Below, one piece after another: positions 8,351 to 18,269 of a stretch of 64,000 bases of DNA. The first letter of the stretch is position 1. Each line of letters begins with the position of its first letter. A model generated the notes under the pieces. The model was not told the origin of the DNA. It saw nothing but the letters and a program-made list of their open reading frames with translations, and ran no database searches. The position numbers were made by a program, and so were the translations under genes. Location: assembly GCF_000285495.1 (NCBI RefSeq), contig NZ_HE610977.1:384150-448149 (forward strand), read 5' to 3'. This DNA is from Oceanobacillus massiliensis str. N'diop (lineage in GTDB: Bacteria > Bacillota > Bacilli > Bacillales > Amphibacillaceae).

Positions 8351-9724
8351 GTGGATACAGCATTGAATAATGTGGTTTCTGAATTACACAATTTTTTGGA
8401 GGAAAGTCAAATCAGCAGCAATGATTCAATTCTTGAATTGCACAGCCGAGATGAGTCCTACCATCTGCCAAGCAGACCGGATGTTGTTGTATATCCGAAA
8501 ACGGCGGAACAGGTAGTGGCAATTGTAAAGCTGGCATCCGAGAACAGCGTATCTATCTATCCATTTGGAATGGGTTCAAGCCTTGAGGGACATGTCATCC
8601 CGTACGAGCATGGAATCACAATTGATTTTTCATTAATGAATAAGATAATTGACATTAAAGAAAAAGATTTTCTTGTTACATTGCAGCCTGGAGTCACCAG
8701 AACGCAGTTAAATAAAGAGCTGAAAAAGTACGGTCTCTTCTTCCCGGTTGATCCCGGTGCAGACGCAACCCTTGGCGGGATGGCAGCAACAAATGCCAGT
8801 GGAACGCTTTCCGTAAAGTATGGAACCATGCGGGATAATGTACGCGATATGGAGGTGATCCTTGCAGATGGCATGAAAATACATACCGGCACATTGGCTG
8901 CAAAATCTTCTTCAGGCTATCACTTAAATGGCCTTTTCATTGGATCGGAAGGCACCTTAGGCTGTATTACTGAATTAACATTAAAGGTTTGTGGTATTCC
9001 CGAGTTTATGACTGCAGCCAGGGCAACCTTTCAGACGGTTGAGGATGCGATCGAAGGCGTTGTAGCAATATTGCAGGCTGGCATACCAATGGGGAGAATT
9101 GAAATAGTCGATGAAGAATCAATAAGGCAGGTTAATAGGTTCAGTGAATCCAATTATACAGAACTTCCTACCCTATTCCTTGAATTTCATGGAAACGAGG
9201 CAGGATTACAGCAGGATATTGCATTTACTCAGGAAATCGTTGCTGACTTCAACTGCCTCAACATTCAATTTGAAACAGATACCGCTGCCCGCAACCTGCT
9301 GTGGGATGCCCGGCATAATTTGGCATATGCTTACATCCATAGTTATCCAGGCAGAAAAATGATGGTAACCGATGTCTGCCTTCCCATTTCCGAATTGGCC
9401 GGTGCAATCGGCCATGCAAGACAGGTTCTTGACAAACTTGGACTTCCTGGAGGAATTACCGGTCATGTTGGTGATGGGAATTATCATATCATTTTGATGA
9501 TCGATATGAATGATCTGGAGGAAGTGCAAAAAGCTAAAGATCTTAACGAACAGATAGTGGAATATTCACTTGCTCGCGGCGGGACTTGTACCGGTGAACA
9601 CGGTGTCGGAATCGGCAAGCGGAAGTATCAGGAGAAAGAACACGGAGATGCCCTAAAAATAATGCAAAAGATTAAACAAGTGCTGGACCCTAACTCTATT
9701 TTAAATCCCAATAAACTGATTTAA
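8351..9724 (+). CDS. FAD-linked oxidase, glycolate oxidase GlcD / D-lactate dehydrogenase type
   Basis: A flavoprotein of about 457 residues that likely oxidises a 2-hydroxy acid such as glycolate or D-lactate. The FAD_binding_4 domain shows RPDVVVYPKTAEQVVAIVKLA, PFGMGSSLEGHVIP, PGVTRTQLN, VDPGADATLGGMAATNASG and FIGSEGTLGCITE. The C-terminal FAD-oxidase domain has TGHVGDGNYH, where the His ligands lie, and ends with GEHGVGIGKRKY and LDPNSILNPNKL. The GTG at 8351 follows GGGGAG with ideal spacing; the longer GTG at 8318 has none. No GlcE or GlcF partner is adjacent, so it is a single-subunit type. Followed by a strong terminator. Confidence 0.87.
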   Translation: MDTALNNVVSELHNFLEESQISSNDSILELHSRDESYHLPSRPDVVVYPKTAEQVVAIVKLASENSVSIYPFGMGSSLEGHVIPYEHGITIDFSLMNKIIDIKEKDFLVTLQPGVTRTQLNKELKKYGLFFPVDPGADATLGGMAATNASGTLSVKYGTMRDNVRDMEVILADGMKIHTGTLAAKSSSGYHLNGLFIGSEGTLGCITELTLKVCGIPEFMTAARATFQTVEDAIEGVVAILQAGIPMGRIEIVDEESIRQVNRFSESNYTELPTLFLEFHGNEAGLQQDIAFTQEIVADFNCLNIQFETDTAARNLLWDARHNLAYAYIHSYPGRKMMVTDVCLPISELAGAIGHARQVLDKLGLPGGITGHVGDGNYHIILMIDMNDLEEVQKAKDLNEQIVEYSLARGGTCTGEHGVGIGKRKYQEKEHGDALKIMQKIKQVLDPNSILNPNKLI

Positions 9725-9742
9725 GGCAAGTTGATGGGATAA

Positions 9743-9781
9743 CCCTAAAAACACCTCCCGGTTTGGGAGGTGTTTTTAGGG
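9743..9781. terminator. Strong bidirectional terminator
   Basis: CCCTAAAAACACCTCCC pairs perfectly with GGGAGGTGTTTTTAGGG (17 bp). It separates the converging GlcD-type gene and the sulfate operon. Confidence 0.88.
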
Positions 9782-9852
9782 TATTCACGTAAAAATTGCC
9801 CGGCGTGCAAATTGCCCCGTCATGCCGCATCGCAGATTCGACAGCGATTAAT

Positions 9853-10455
9853 TCATTTTACATATCCATTCTCCTTTAAGTAATCCACTATTTCCCCGAC
9901 ACATTTTTCCAATGAAAGCTGTTCCGTATTTACAATGACTTCCGGAGATTCCGGTTCTTCGTAAGGGGCATCAATACCAGTAAAATTACTGATTTCACCG
10001 CTTCGGGCTTTTTTGTACAATCCTTTAGGATCCCGCTCTTCACATGCTTCCAGACTGCACTTTACATATACTTCAATAAATTCATGTTCATCAAGAATCG
10101 CCCTTACCTTATCACGGTCTTTCCTGTAAGGTGAAATAAATGCTGTCAGTGTCACGAGCCCGGCATCAACCATAAGCTTGGATACCTCTCCTATACGGCG
10201 GATATTCTCTGCGCGATCTTCGGGGGAGAAACCCAAATTTCTATTCAAACCATGGCGTACATTATCACCGTCCAATCGATAGGTATGTGTCCCTAAGTCA
10301 TAAAGCTCTTTTTCCAGGGCCACCGTTAAAGTGGACTTGCCTGAACCAGATAGACCGGTAAACCATAGTACCGCACCCTTATGATTATTCAATTTTCCCC
10401 TATCCTCTTTCGTTACAATGGAGTTATGCCAAACGATATTTGATGGTTCGCTCAT
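9853..10455 (-). CDS. cysC: Adenylyl-sulfate (APS) kinase
   Basis: Phosphorylates APS to PAPS in sulfate activation; cytosolic, 200 residues, the usual length. The P-loop GLSGSGKST sits at about residues 34-42; the APS-binding [26 protein letters not shown] region follows, then [10 protein letters not shown] and the lid [11 protein letters not shown] with FTGIDAPYE. It is the last gene of the sulfate operon, 15 bp after the permease. The CysH in this operon has the Fe-S cysteine pairs of enzymes that can use APS directly, so CysC may supply an alternative PAPS route. Confidence 0.95.
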   Translation of the reverse strand: MSEPSNIVWHNSIVTKEDRGKLNNHKGAVLWFTGLSGSGKSTLTVALEKELYDLGTHTYRLDGDNVRHGLNRNLGFSPEDRAENIRRIGEVSKLMVDAGLVTLTAFISPYRKDRDKVRAILDEHEFIEVYVKCSLEACEERDPKGLYKKARSGEISNFTGIDAPYEEPESPEVIVNTEQLSLEKCVGEIVDYLKENGYVK

Positions 10456-10470
10456 ACTTCATTCTCCCTC

Positions 10471-12238
10471 CTAAAACCACCAGTAATAGCTGATTACAAC
10501 CGTCATTATCATAACAAGCAAACTGAGTGGTGTTCCTACTTTTATATAATCTTTAAATTTATAGCCGCCTGGACCGTACACAATCAGGTTCGTCTGATAG
10601 CCAATTGGTGTGATAAAGCTGGCTGAAGAAGCAATCGCAATGACGACCGCAAAGCCAATTGGCTGAAGTTGAAGGCCCTCTGCCAATTCAAGACCGATTG
10701 GAATCATTAATACCGCTGCAGCACTATTGGTAATCAACTCTGTAAAAATATTGGTTAAAAGATAAATAAAAATCAATATAGCGAACAATCCGAGTGGTTT
10801 GCCCACATCCAATAATCCCTCCGCAATCCAGCTGGCAAGGCCGGTTTCTGACATCGCAATGCCAATGCCAAAAGAACTGGCTATTAATAGAAGAACATCG
10901 AAGTGAATAAACCTTTTCGCTTCCTCTGGCGTAATCACTTTAGTCAGCAGCAACAGAACAACGACAATAGCCATGCCGTTAAGCATACTTAGCACACCGC
11001 ATGCGACCAGCAGAATCATACATATAAATAAAACAATGGCGAGCCGGCCTTTTGCGGGATTACGTCTCAAAGCCTCCGGTGTTTCCAAAGTGGTAAGCAC
11101 ATAGAAATCATTGGATTGATTATGTTTCTCCACGAAATCTTTCCCCGCCAATAACAGCAGGATATCACCCGGCTTAAGGACAATTTCTCCAATTTTACTT
11201 GTAATACGTTCATTTTTGCGATGAACCGCGATTACACCCGCATCATATCGCGAACGGAATTTCAATTGTTTGATGGTCCTGGAATGCAGGGAGGATTGAT
11301 GAGATACCACAGCCTCCACGAGTTCCGTATTGCCATTTTTTAATTCATCCAAATCCAAATGGGTGCCCGTTCGCAATGTTAACCCCTTCATCATTTGAAT
11401 ACTCTCGATGGTGGATATTAATCCAGTAAAAATTAAACGGTCCCCTGTTTGGATGATAGTTGCAGGACGTACAGGAGATATCCTGTCTTTCCCACGAATA
11501 ATTCCAATTAAATAAAGGTGATTCAAATCCCTCAATCCTGCGTGCTCCACACTCTGGTTAATATATGGAAAAGACGCTTCTACAATTAGCTCAGCAAGAT
11601 ACTCCCGTGAATCCTCTTTTATCTGCTGTTGGAATCCTTTATGTTCGGGAAGCAGCTTATATCCGATTGTAAAGATATAGATAAGGCCAACAATCGTTAT
11701 TGGTATACCAACGATTGCCAGCTGGAATAATGAAAAACCATCATAACCATAGTCAACTAACATACCATGGACAATTAGATTGGTAGATGTACCTATAACC
11801 GTAATTGTTCCACCGATGATTGTGGCATAAGAAAGTGGAATCAAGAATTTGGATGGTGCAATTCCCCGCTCCTCACACCACTTTTTGATCATCGGTGTAA
11901 AAGTGACAACGATTGGTGTATTATTCAAAAATCCCGATAGGAACGAGATTGGTATGAAAAATCGGATCATGGAACCTTTTACGCTTTTACTTCCGGCGAG
12001 CCATAATTTCATGATATCTTCAAGGATCCCACTTTTGTGCACAGCACCAGCAACGATAAAAAGAAGTGCTATCGTTATCATCCCTTCATTGGAGAAGCCC
12101 CTCAGTGCTTCTCCCGGATTGATTACACCGGTGGTCATGAAAACAGTAAGCACTGAAAAAGACAATAATGGAAGGACTGGCAGCCTCGAGCAGCAGTGCA
12201 ATCAACATGGCAATAACCATGGCTAGAACAAAAATCAT
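10471..12238 (-). pseudogene. SLC13/DASS-type sulfate permease with TrkA-C domains, N-terminal frame break
   Basis: A Na+- or H+-coupled anion transporter, about 588 residues if intact, and likely the sulfate importer given its place between sat and cysC. Many membrane helices flank two regulatory TrkA-C domains (~210-380), for example KFRSRYDAGVIAVHRKNE and KPGDILLLLAGKDF. Signature-like stretches NNTPIVVTFTPMI and TSTNLIVHG are present. The long frame begins oddly at 12201 with MHCCSRLP. The true N-terminus MIFVLAMVIAMLIALLLEAASPS starts at 12238 in another frame; removing one base from five A at 12156-12160 joins both as IIVFSVLTVFM. Either a sequencing indel or a real lesion that would block sulfate uptake here. 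Confidence 0.82.
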
Positions 12239-12265
12239 TTCTGCTGACACGGATAGCAACACCCT

Positions 12266-13444
12266 CTAGTCTGTATTGTTCTGTTTCATTCCTCTGATAA
12301 GCACTGCAGCGACTTCAGGACGTGAAAATTCTTTAGGAAGATCTTCACCATTCCGGAGCTTCTCACGTACTTTCGTTCCACTAAGATGGACGTGATGTTC
12401 CTTATCATGCGGGCACGTTTTTTCTGTCCCCATGTTCTCGCATTTCACACAATAAAACGCGTGCTCAAATTTAAATATTTGGATGCCAAGTTCCGCTTCA
12501 TATTCAGAAATTAATTCCTGTGCCTCGTAAGTTCCATAGTAATCGCCTACACCAGCATGATCCCTACCGACGATAAAATGGGTGCAACCATAATTTTTAC
12601 GGACAATTGCATGCAGGATGGCCTCTTTTGGACCTGCATATCGCATTGCTGCTGGATAGATGACAAGCTCCGTACGATTGGCAGGATAGTAGTTTTTTAG
12701 AATGACCTGATAGCTTTCCATACGAATTTCTGCCGAGATATCATCCGATTTCGTTTCGCCGACCAATGGATTCAGCAATAATCCATCTACAGACTCCAGT
12801 GCACATTTTTGTATATATTCATGGGCACGGTGAACAGGGTTACGGGTCTGAAAACCAACAATAGTCTTCCAGCCCAATTTGGCGAATAATTCCCGGGTCT
12901 CTGATGGATCAAGATAAAAGTCCTTAAAATCATCATGATTAGGTCGATTCAGCATATAAATCGGACCCGCCAAATAGACTTCACCTTTTTCAAATACCTT
13001 TTTCACCCCGGGATGGGCTGGATCTGTCGTACCATAAACAAGTTCAGCTTCCTTTTCTTTATCATAACGATATTTTTCTGTTAGCTCTAGAACTCCATAG
13101 CATATATCTTCTTCACCAATAAGTGCTATTTCAGAACCTATTTCAAACGATTCCGCCTGTTCGACTGTTGCGGGAAGCGTAATTGGAATGCTCCAGACTA
13201 TTCCGTTTTCCAATCGGGCATTTTCAACGACACTTCTATAATCCGCTTCCCCCATAAACCCTGTTAACGGGCTGAATCCGCCTATTGCAATCAGCTCCAG
13301 ATCGGAAATGCTCCAGGCATCTATCTTGAGTGATTTCAGTGTATTTAATTTATGTAGATAGGAATCTCTTTGCTTCCCAGTCAATTCTCTCTGTACAAGC
13401 TTCCCTCCATGAGGTAAGATGCCTTGTTCGTTCTTTATTGTCAT
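12266..13444 (-). CDS. sat: Sulfate adenylyltransferase (ATP sulfurylase)
   Basis: Makes APS from ATP and sulfate, the first step of assimilation. About 392 residues, the normal bacterial monofunctional length. Motifs: [17 protein letters not shown] (the QTRNPxHRxH core), [18 protein letters not shown] and [16 protein letters not shown] Zn-finger-like [16 protein letters not shown] appears near the C-terminus, as in the Bacillus enzyme. GGAGG places the start at 13444 rather than the in-frame ATG at 13459. It is separated by 74 bp from hemD upstream and is directly followed by the permease and cysC. Confidence 0.95.
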   Translation of the reverse strand: MTIKNEQGILPHGGKLVQRELTGKQRDSYLHKLNTLKSLKIDAWSISDLELIAIGGFSPLTGFMGEADYRSVVENARLENGIVWSIPITLPATVEQAESFEIGSEIALIGEEDICYGVLELTEKYRYDKEKEAELVYGTTDPAHPGVKKVFEKGEVYLAGPIYMLNRPNHDDFKDFYLDPSETRELFAKLGWKTIVGFQTRNPVHRAHEYIQKCALESVDGLLLNPLVGETKSDDISAEIRMESYQVILKNYYPANRTELVIYPAAMRYAGPKEAILHAIVRKNYGCTHFIVGRDHAGVGDYYGTYEAQELISEYEAELGIQIFKFEHAFYCVKCENMGTEKTCPHDKEHHVHLSGTKVREKLRNGEDLPKEFSRPEVAAVLIRGMKQNNTD

Positions 13445-13517
13445 AATCAAAACCTCCATCTATCATCGTATTTCTTTTGAAAAGAGTCAGCTGTATTTAA
13501 AGACGATTCCCTGCAGA

Positions 13518-14306
13518 CTAGTCTGCCGCTAAATATTTTTTGAGTTCAATTACCATTGCACCCATCCTCTGATTTGCCGGCTGGACGACATGGCAGATGC
13601 CCTTTTGCTTCAATTGGCTGGCAGTTACTTTCCCTACTGCTACTGCGATGACGTTCTCATTGAAGGCATTAACCATTTCCCTTGCCTCACGGGATCCGCC
13701 AAAAAGATTTTCTACCTGCGTTTTGCTTGTGAAAATCACTGCATCAAGGGTTTGATTCATGATGTGCTGCTTAAGGGAAAATAATATCTCTTCAACCGGT
13801 TTTCTATACTGATATGGTTTAGAAAGATAGACATCGTAACCAAGGTCTTCCAATTTGTCTCTTAATAGTAGATCGTCCTGATTATACGTCTGTAAAAAGG
13901 TGTGATTACGCTCGTCAGGATGAATAGCAGTTAACGATTCCAGCAGATTTTCCATCGTACCATCTTCTGATAGAAAAGTCGGTGATAAGGAGTGCTTTTT
14001 TAACCACTTCATTGTCTTACTCCCGCGTACTGCCAGCGGCCTGTTTTTCAGTTCTCCGATAAACTCTGGCAAGCAGTCCAAACGTATGGCAGCATTTTCT
14101 AATGTCGTTATTCCAATTCCGGTAGTTAGAACGATCAGATCAAAGGGGTTTGAAATCATTTCCAGGACATCTTGTTCACTCGTTCTTTCATTTAGAATCT
14201 GTTCTCCTTGGATCGGAAACAGATGGGATATACCACCGATATTATGAACAAGGGCAGCAATCGCATCTGCTCTGCGGTTTGCTGCAATCCCGATTCTTCT
14301 AGTCAT
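13518..14306 (-). CDS. Uroporphyrinogen-III synthase (HemD) family protein
   Basis: A 262-residue member of the HemD family, which closes hydroxymethylbilane to uroporphyrinogen III. Seen: the start RRIGIAANRRADAIAALVHNIGG, the domain repeat FDLIVLTTGIGITTLENA, LDAVIFTSKTQVENLFG, and the C-terminal IAVAVGKVTASQLKQKGI. It overlaps sirC by 8 bp, so the two are translationally coupled. Its place in the siroheme part of the sulfate operon suggests it supplies the branch-point tetrapyrrole for CysI cofactor synthesis, next to any housekeeping HemD. Confidence 0.85.
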   Translation of the reverse strand: MTRRIGIAANRRADAIAALVHNIGGISHLFPIQGEQILNERTSEQDVLEMISNPFDLIVLTTGIGITTLENAAIRLDCLPEFIGELKNRPLAVRGSKTMKWLKKHSLSPTFLSEDGTMENLLESLTAIHPDERNHTFLQTYNQDDLLLRDKLEDLGYDVYLSKPYQYRKPVEEILFSLKQHIMNQTLDAVIFTSKTQVENLFGGSREAREMVNAFNENVIAVAVGKVTASQLKQKGICHVVQPANQRMGAMVIELKKYLAAD

Positions 14307-14930
14307 TCCCTTCTCCCCCTCTCGCCAATTTCTTTAACCACGTGATGGCCATTAATTGTTGGTGCTTATCTAGAAACCCTTCGGAAAGAAGCTCTTTTAA
14401 CAGTAATCTTTGATGCAGCTTATCAAGCGAGGTTAGTTTCACAAGCTTGCGACATTCATATAAAAAGTCTACATAATCCTCGTATTTTTCATCATAAAGT
14501 GATTCCAGCTGCCTTCTGATTTTTACAGCCAGCTGTGGACTCGCTCCATTGGTTGAAATGCTAATATTTAACTTCCCGCGTCTAAAGGTTGAAGGAAAGG
14601 CTACATTTCCCTTATCTGCTTCTGCTGCCGCATTGATCAGTGCACTTGAGGGCGCCTTTTGGATTACCTCCTGATTTACAATCGGGTCACTGGTTGCAAC
14701 TATAATCAGAAAGGCATCTGCAAGATCACTCGTTTGCACGTTTTTTCTTTCCAGATTAAAAGGTCTTCTTCCCATAATGCACGGATGCCTTTTTTGATTT
14801 CAGGACTAATTACAGTAATAGAAGCACCGCTCTTTAGAAGTGTTTTAGCCCTTCGTTCGGCTATAGATCCGCCTCCAGCAATTACAACCTTCTTTTCGTC
14901 CAGGTCAATCATAAGAGGTATTAATGCCAT
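14299..14930 (-). pseudogene. sirC: Precorrin-2 dehydrogenase (SirC/YlnF), frameshifted
   Basis: NAD-dependent oxidation of precorrin-2 to sirohydrochlorin. The first part, MALIPLMIDLDEKKVVIAGGGSIAERRAKTLL, holds the nucleotide-binding GGG fold and ends early at 14706. The second part, VQTSDLADAFLIIVATSDPIVNQEV...GKLNISISTNGASPQLAVKIRRQLESL, continues in another frame to 14299. One extra base in T6 at 14741-14746 joins them as WKEKNVQTSDLADAF, giving about 210 residues, the family length. As siroheme is essential for CysI, a real break would disable the operon unless another enzyme exists; a homopolymer miscall is more likely. Confidence 0.85.
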
Positions 14931-14951
14931 TTTCGTACATCCTTTGGTTTT

Positions 14952-15695
14952 TCATATAGTTTTAACTGAGCTGCAGGCTTCATGAACACGTTCCTGCAGC
15001 GCCTTTTTCATGGATGAGTGGTTCCCTAGCTGCCTGCATAGAATGATGCTTTTATTTTCCCCTTGCGATTCTGCCACCCTCGTTTCAAGAAACTGCATGA
15101 GCACTCCCGTAAACCATAGATACGGCACAATGAAAAGCTGCGCATGACTTTCTCTAAGGGATGTCTGAAATTCTGTTTCAAAGGAAGGTTCGCATGCTGC
15201 CAAATAGCAAGCATCCACAGGGATATTCATTTTCTGCTGCAGATCAGCTGTAACCTGTTCAATATCCCTTTTAGTCTGGGGATTGCGGCTGCCGCGGCCA
15301 ACAAGCAATACCTTTGCGTCCGGTTCAATAGGAACATCCGTTTCGTTAATTCGAGCTGCCAATACATCCGTAATCCGTTCTTGTATACCAAGTGGCTCGC
15401 CATAGGTAAATTGAACTCTGGGATATTTCCTTCTTATCTTATTTACCTCTGCCGGAATATCCTTAAAATAATGGCCAGCACCCAACAATAGGACTGGTAC
15501 AATGGATATCCGGGAAGCTCCCTGTTCGATTAGAAGATCTATTCCCTGGGCTACAGTCGGTTCTGAAAGCTCCAAAAAACAAATTTCCTGGTGGGCCACA
15601 TTAACTTGATTTTTTACGGATTGGATAAATGCACTTGCTTCCGCTGTTGCTTCCATCACACGGCTTCCATGGCTCACATATAAAATTCCCTGCAT
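14952..15695 (-). CDS. sirB: Sirohydrochlorin ferrochelatase
   Basis: Inserts iron into sirohydrochlorin to finish siroheme. CbiX/SirB family, about 247 residues, two similar halves. ILYVSHGSRVMEATAEA carries the catalytic His; VPVLLLGAGHYFKDIP carries the second conserved His; LLVGRGSRNPQTKRD starts the second half. The ATG at 15695 is just downstream of a G7 run that acts as ribosome binding site; a GTG at 15713 is in frame and overlaps the cobA stop. Part of the siroheme gene set cobA-sirB-sirC. Confidence 0.88.
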   Translation of the reverse strand: MQGILYVSHGSRVMEATAEASAFIQSVKNQVNVAHQEICFLELSEPTVAQGIDLLIEQGASRISIVPVLLLGAGHYFKDIPAEVNKIRRKYPRVQFTYGEPLGIQERITDVLAARINETDVPIEPDAKVLLVGRGSRNPQTKRDIEQVTADLQQKMNIPVDACYLAACEPSFETEFQTSLRESHAQLFIVPYLWFTGVLMQFLETRVAESQGENKSIILCRQLGNHSSMKKALQERVHEACSSVKTI

Positions 15696-15709
15696 CGATT
15701 CCCCCCCTG

Positions 15710-16486
15710 TCACCCGAAAATGGCTTCAGCACTTAACTGATTTTCCAAGTCCTCTTTTTCAAACCACTGAATCCTGTCTCTGAGGCGAACGACCTCTCCG
15801 ATAATAATCATAGAAGGGTTTTGAAACAAATGGGTTTGATGCAAAATACTTACAAGTGTCCCTGTAACCGTATGCTGCTGATCGGTTGTGCCCCAGTGAA
15901 TTACGGCAATAGGAGTATCTTTATCCCGTCCATAGCGGACCAGCCTTTCACAAATCCCCTTCAGACTCTTGACCCCCATGTAAATACAGAGGGTATCCGA
16001 ACTTTGCGCCAGATGTTCCCAATACTTTTCATACGCTTCGCCACTTTTGCTTACTCCCGATACAAAGGTTACGGATGAACTGTAATCCCTGTGGGTTAGT
16101 GGAATTCCAGCATAAGCGGGCGCTGCAGAACCGGAAGTTATCCCCGGGACGATTTCATAGCTGATACCCTTTTGCTTGAGTACTTCTGCCTCTTCCCCAC
16201 CTCTTCCGAATATAAAGGGATCCCCGCCTTTTAATCGGGTGACCACTTTATCCTGTTCGGCATATTCACAGAGCAGCTGATTTATCTTTTCCTGTGTAAG
16301 TGAATGATGATCTGGCTGCTTGCCGCAATAAAGCAACTCTGCTTCTTTTGGAGCGTAAGCAAGTAATTCTTCAGGTATCAAACGGTCATATAAAATGACA
16401 TCGGATTGCTGTATCGCCCGTAACCCTTTCACAGTAATCAGTTCTGGATCCCCAGGACCGGCACCGACTAAGTAAACCTTTCCCAT
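15710..16486 (-). CDS. cobA: Uroporphyrinogen-III C-methyltransferase (SUMT)
   Basis: Adds two methyl groups from SAM to uroporphyrinogen III, giving precorrin-2. 258 residues, single-domain type rather than the CysG fusion. Motifs: VYLVGAGPGDPELITVKGL, ILYDRLI, KPDHHSLTQEKIN, VTRLKGGDPFIFGRGGEEA, VVPGITSGSAAPAYAGIPLTHRD and YMGVKSL. It begins 31 bp after cysI, and its stop overlaps the possible GTG of sirB. Use of SAM fits control of the operon by a SAM riboswitch. Confidence 0.94.
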   Translation of the reverse strand: MGKVYLVGAGPGDPELITVKGLRAIQQSDVILYDRLIPEELLAYAPKEAELLYCGKQPDHHSLTQEKINQLLCEYAEQDKVVTRLKGGDPFIFGRGGEEAEVLKQKGISYEIVPGITSGSAAPAYAGIPLTHRDYSSSVTFVSGVSKSGEAYEKYWEHLAQSSDTLCIYMGVKSLKGICERLVRYGRDKDTPIAVIHWGTTDQQHTVTGTLVSILHQTHLFQNPSMIIIGEVVRLRDRIQWFEKEDLENQLSAEAIFG

Positions 16487-16516
16487 TCCTTCACTTCCTT
16501 TCTGGAGTATACCTTC

Positions 16517-18244
16517 TTACTTTCTTGTGCTTTCCGTTGTATGAAAATCCAGTCCGGAATGAACTTCCTCAACATATCCTGCACGTATAACGTAATCGCC
16601 AAAATGTTCCCCTTCCTGCCTATCCTTTGCATATTGCAAGATGATAGGACGAAGGTTTTGAAGAATTTCTTCTTCACCAATATTTTCACGATAAAGCTTG
16701 TTCAGACGATTCCCATTAAAGCTGCCCCCGAGATACATGTTATATTTTCCTGGCGCTTTCCCGATAAAAGAAACCTCTGCCAGCGCCGGACGAGCACAGC
16801 CATTCGGACAACCCGTCATTCGGATGACGATTTCTTCTTCTTTTAGGCCAGCCTCTTCCAATATGACTTCGATTCGGTCAAGAAGCTGTGGAAGATACCG
16901 TTCGGATTCCGCCATCGCAAGACCGCAAGTCGGAAATGCAACACATGCCATTGAATTTCTGCGCAGGCCTGAATAATGCTTGCCCTCTGTGAGTTGGTAT
17001 TTCTTGACCAGTTCATCGATTTCCTGTTTCTTTTCGCTGGTAACATTAGCAATAATCAAGTTTTGATTCGGTGTCAGCCGGAATTCTCCTGTATGGATTT
17101 TAGCAATTTCCCGCAAGCCTGTCATAAGCGGATAATCTTCAAAATCTTTAACACGGCCATTTTGAATAAATAGTGTTAAGTGCAAGCTGTCTTTACCTTT
17201 CAACCAGCCATAATGATCTCCATTTGATTCAAAATGATAGGCATGCTCCTTATCCAGATCCCATCCCAGCCGCTCATTTAGCTCATCTTTAAACCATTCA
17301 ATTCCTCTGGCATCAATCGTATATTTGAATCTAGCATTCTTTCTGTTTGTACGGTTTCCAAAATCCCGCTGTATCGTTACAACTTTCTCTGCCACTTCCG
17401 TTATTTGATCCGGTGTGCAGAAGCCAATTACCCTGGAAATCTGCGGATATGTTTTGGTATCTCCATGTGTCATCCCCATGCCACCGCCAACAGCGACATT
17501 AAAACCTTTCAGCTTACCATCTTGGATGATTGCAATAAATCCAAGATCCTGTGAAAAGATATCAACGTCATTCGATGGCGGAACAGCAATACCAATTTTA
17601 AACTTCCTTGGCAGATAGGTAGATCCATAGATAGGCTCCGTTTCATCGCGGCTATCTACTATTTTTTTATCATCCAGCCAAATCTCATGGTATGCATTGG
17701 TTTCTGGCAATAAGTGATTGCTAAGCTTTTTCGAGCATTCATAGACTTCTGAATGAACAGCTGACTGCTCCGGGTTCACATTACACATAACGTTTCTATT
17801 TATATCTCCGCAGGCAGCAATGGTTGTCATTAGTGCCTCATTCATTTCCTGCAGCGTTTCCTTCAGATTCCATTTTAAAATGCCATGTAATTGGAAGGTC
17901 TGCCTTGTAGTCAGTCTGAGGGAGCCATTTCCATTTTTTTGGGCGAGTTCATCCATTACCAGCCATTGATCTGGTGTTGCTACACCCCCAGGCAACCTGA
18001 CACGGATCATAAATTGATAGGCAGGCTCCAGTTTTTTGCGCCTCCGTTCATCACGGAGATCTCTGTCATCCTGCTGGTAGCTTCCATGGAATTTCAGCAG
18101 TTTATTATCTTCGTCAGAAATTGCACCAGTAATACGGTCCCTCAGCCCTTCTTTTATGGTCCCCCTCAGATGATTGCTTCTTGCCTTAATATGCTCCATT
18201 TCATCTAACTGTCCATCCTGATTTGGAAATTTAGATTTATCCAT
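16517..18244 (-). CDS. cysI: Assimilatory sulfite reductase hemoprotein beta subunit
   Basis: Six-electron reduction of sulfite to sulfide, using siroheme and a 4Fe-4S cluster. 575 residues, standard length. The cluster ligands are visible as [10 protein letters not shown] and [34 protein letters not shown] and [13 protein letters not shown] are further family signatures. It lies 25 bp after cysJ, forming the CysJI complex. The downstream cobA, sirB and sirC genes make its siroheme. Confidence 0.96.
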   Translation of the reverse strand: MDKSKFPNQDGQLDEMEHIKARSNHLRGTIKEGLRDRITGAISDEDNKLLKFHGSYQQDDRDLRDERRRKKLEPAYQFMIRVRLPGGVATPDQWLVMDELAQKNGNGSLRLTTRQTFQLHGILKWNLKETLQEMNEALMTTIAACGDINRNVMCNVNPEQSAVHSEVYECSKKLSNHLLPETNAYHEIWLDDKKIVDSRDETEPIYGSTYLPRKFKIGIAVPPSNDVDIFSQDLGFIAIIQDGKLKGFNVAVGGGMGMTHGDTKTYPQISRVIGFCTPDQITEVAEKVVTIQRDFGNRTNRKNARFKYTIDARGIEWFKDELNERLGWDLDKEHAYHFESNGDHYGWLKGKDSLHLTLFIQNGRVKDFEDYPLMTGLREIAKIHTGEFRLTPNQNLIIANVTSEKKQEIDELVKKYQLTEGKHYSGLRRNSMACVAFPTCGLAMAESERYLPQLLDRIEVILEEAGLKEEEIVIRMTGCPNGCARPALAEVSFIGKAPGKYNMYLGGSFNGNRLNKLYRENIGEEEILQNLRPIILQYAKDRQEGEHFGDYVIRAGYVEEVHSGLDFHTTESTRK

Positions 18245-18269
18245 TCAGATATTCTCCTTTCCATATTCT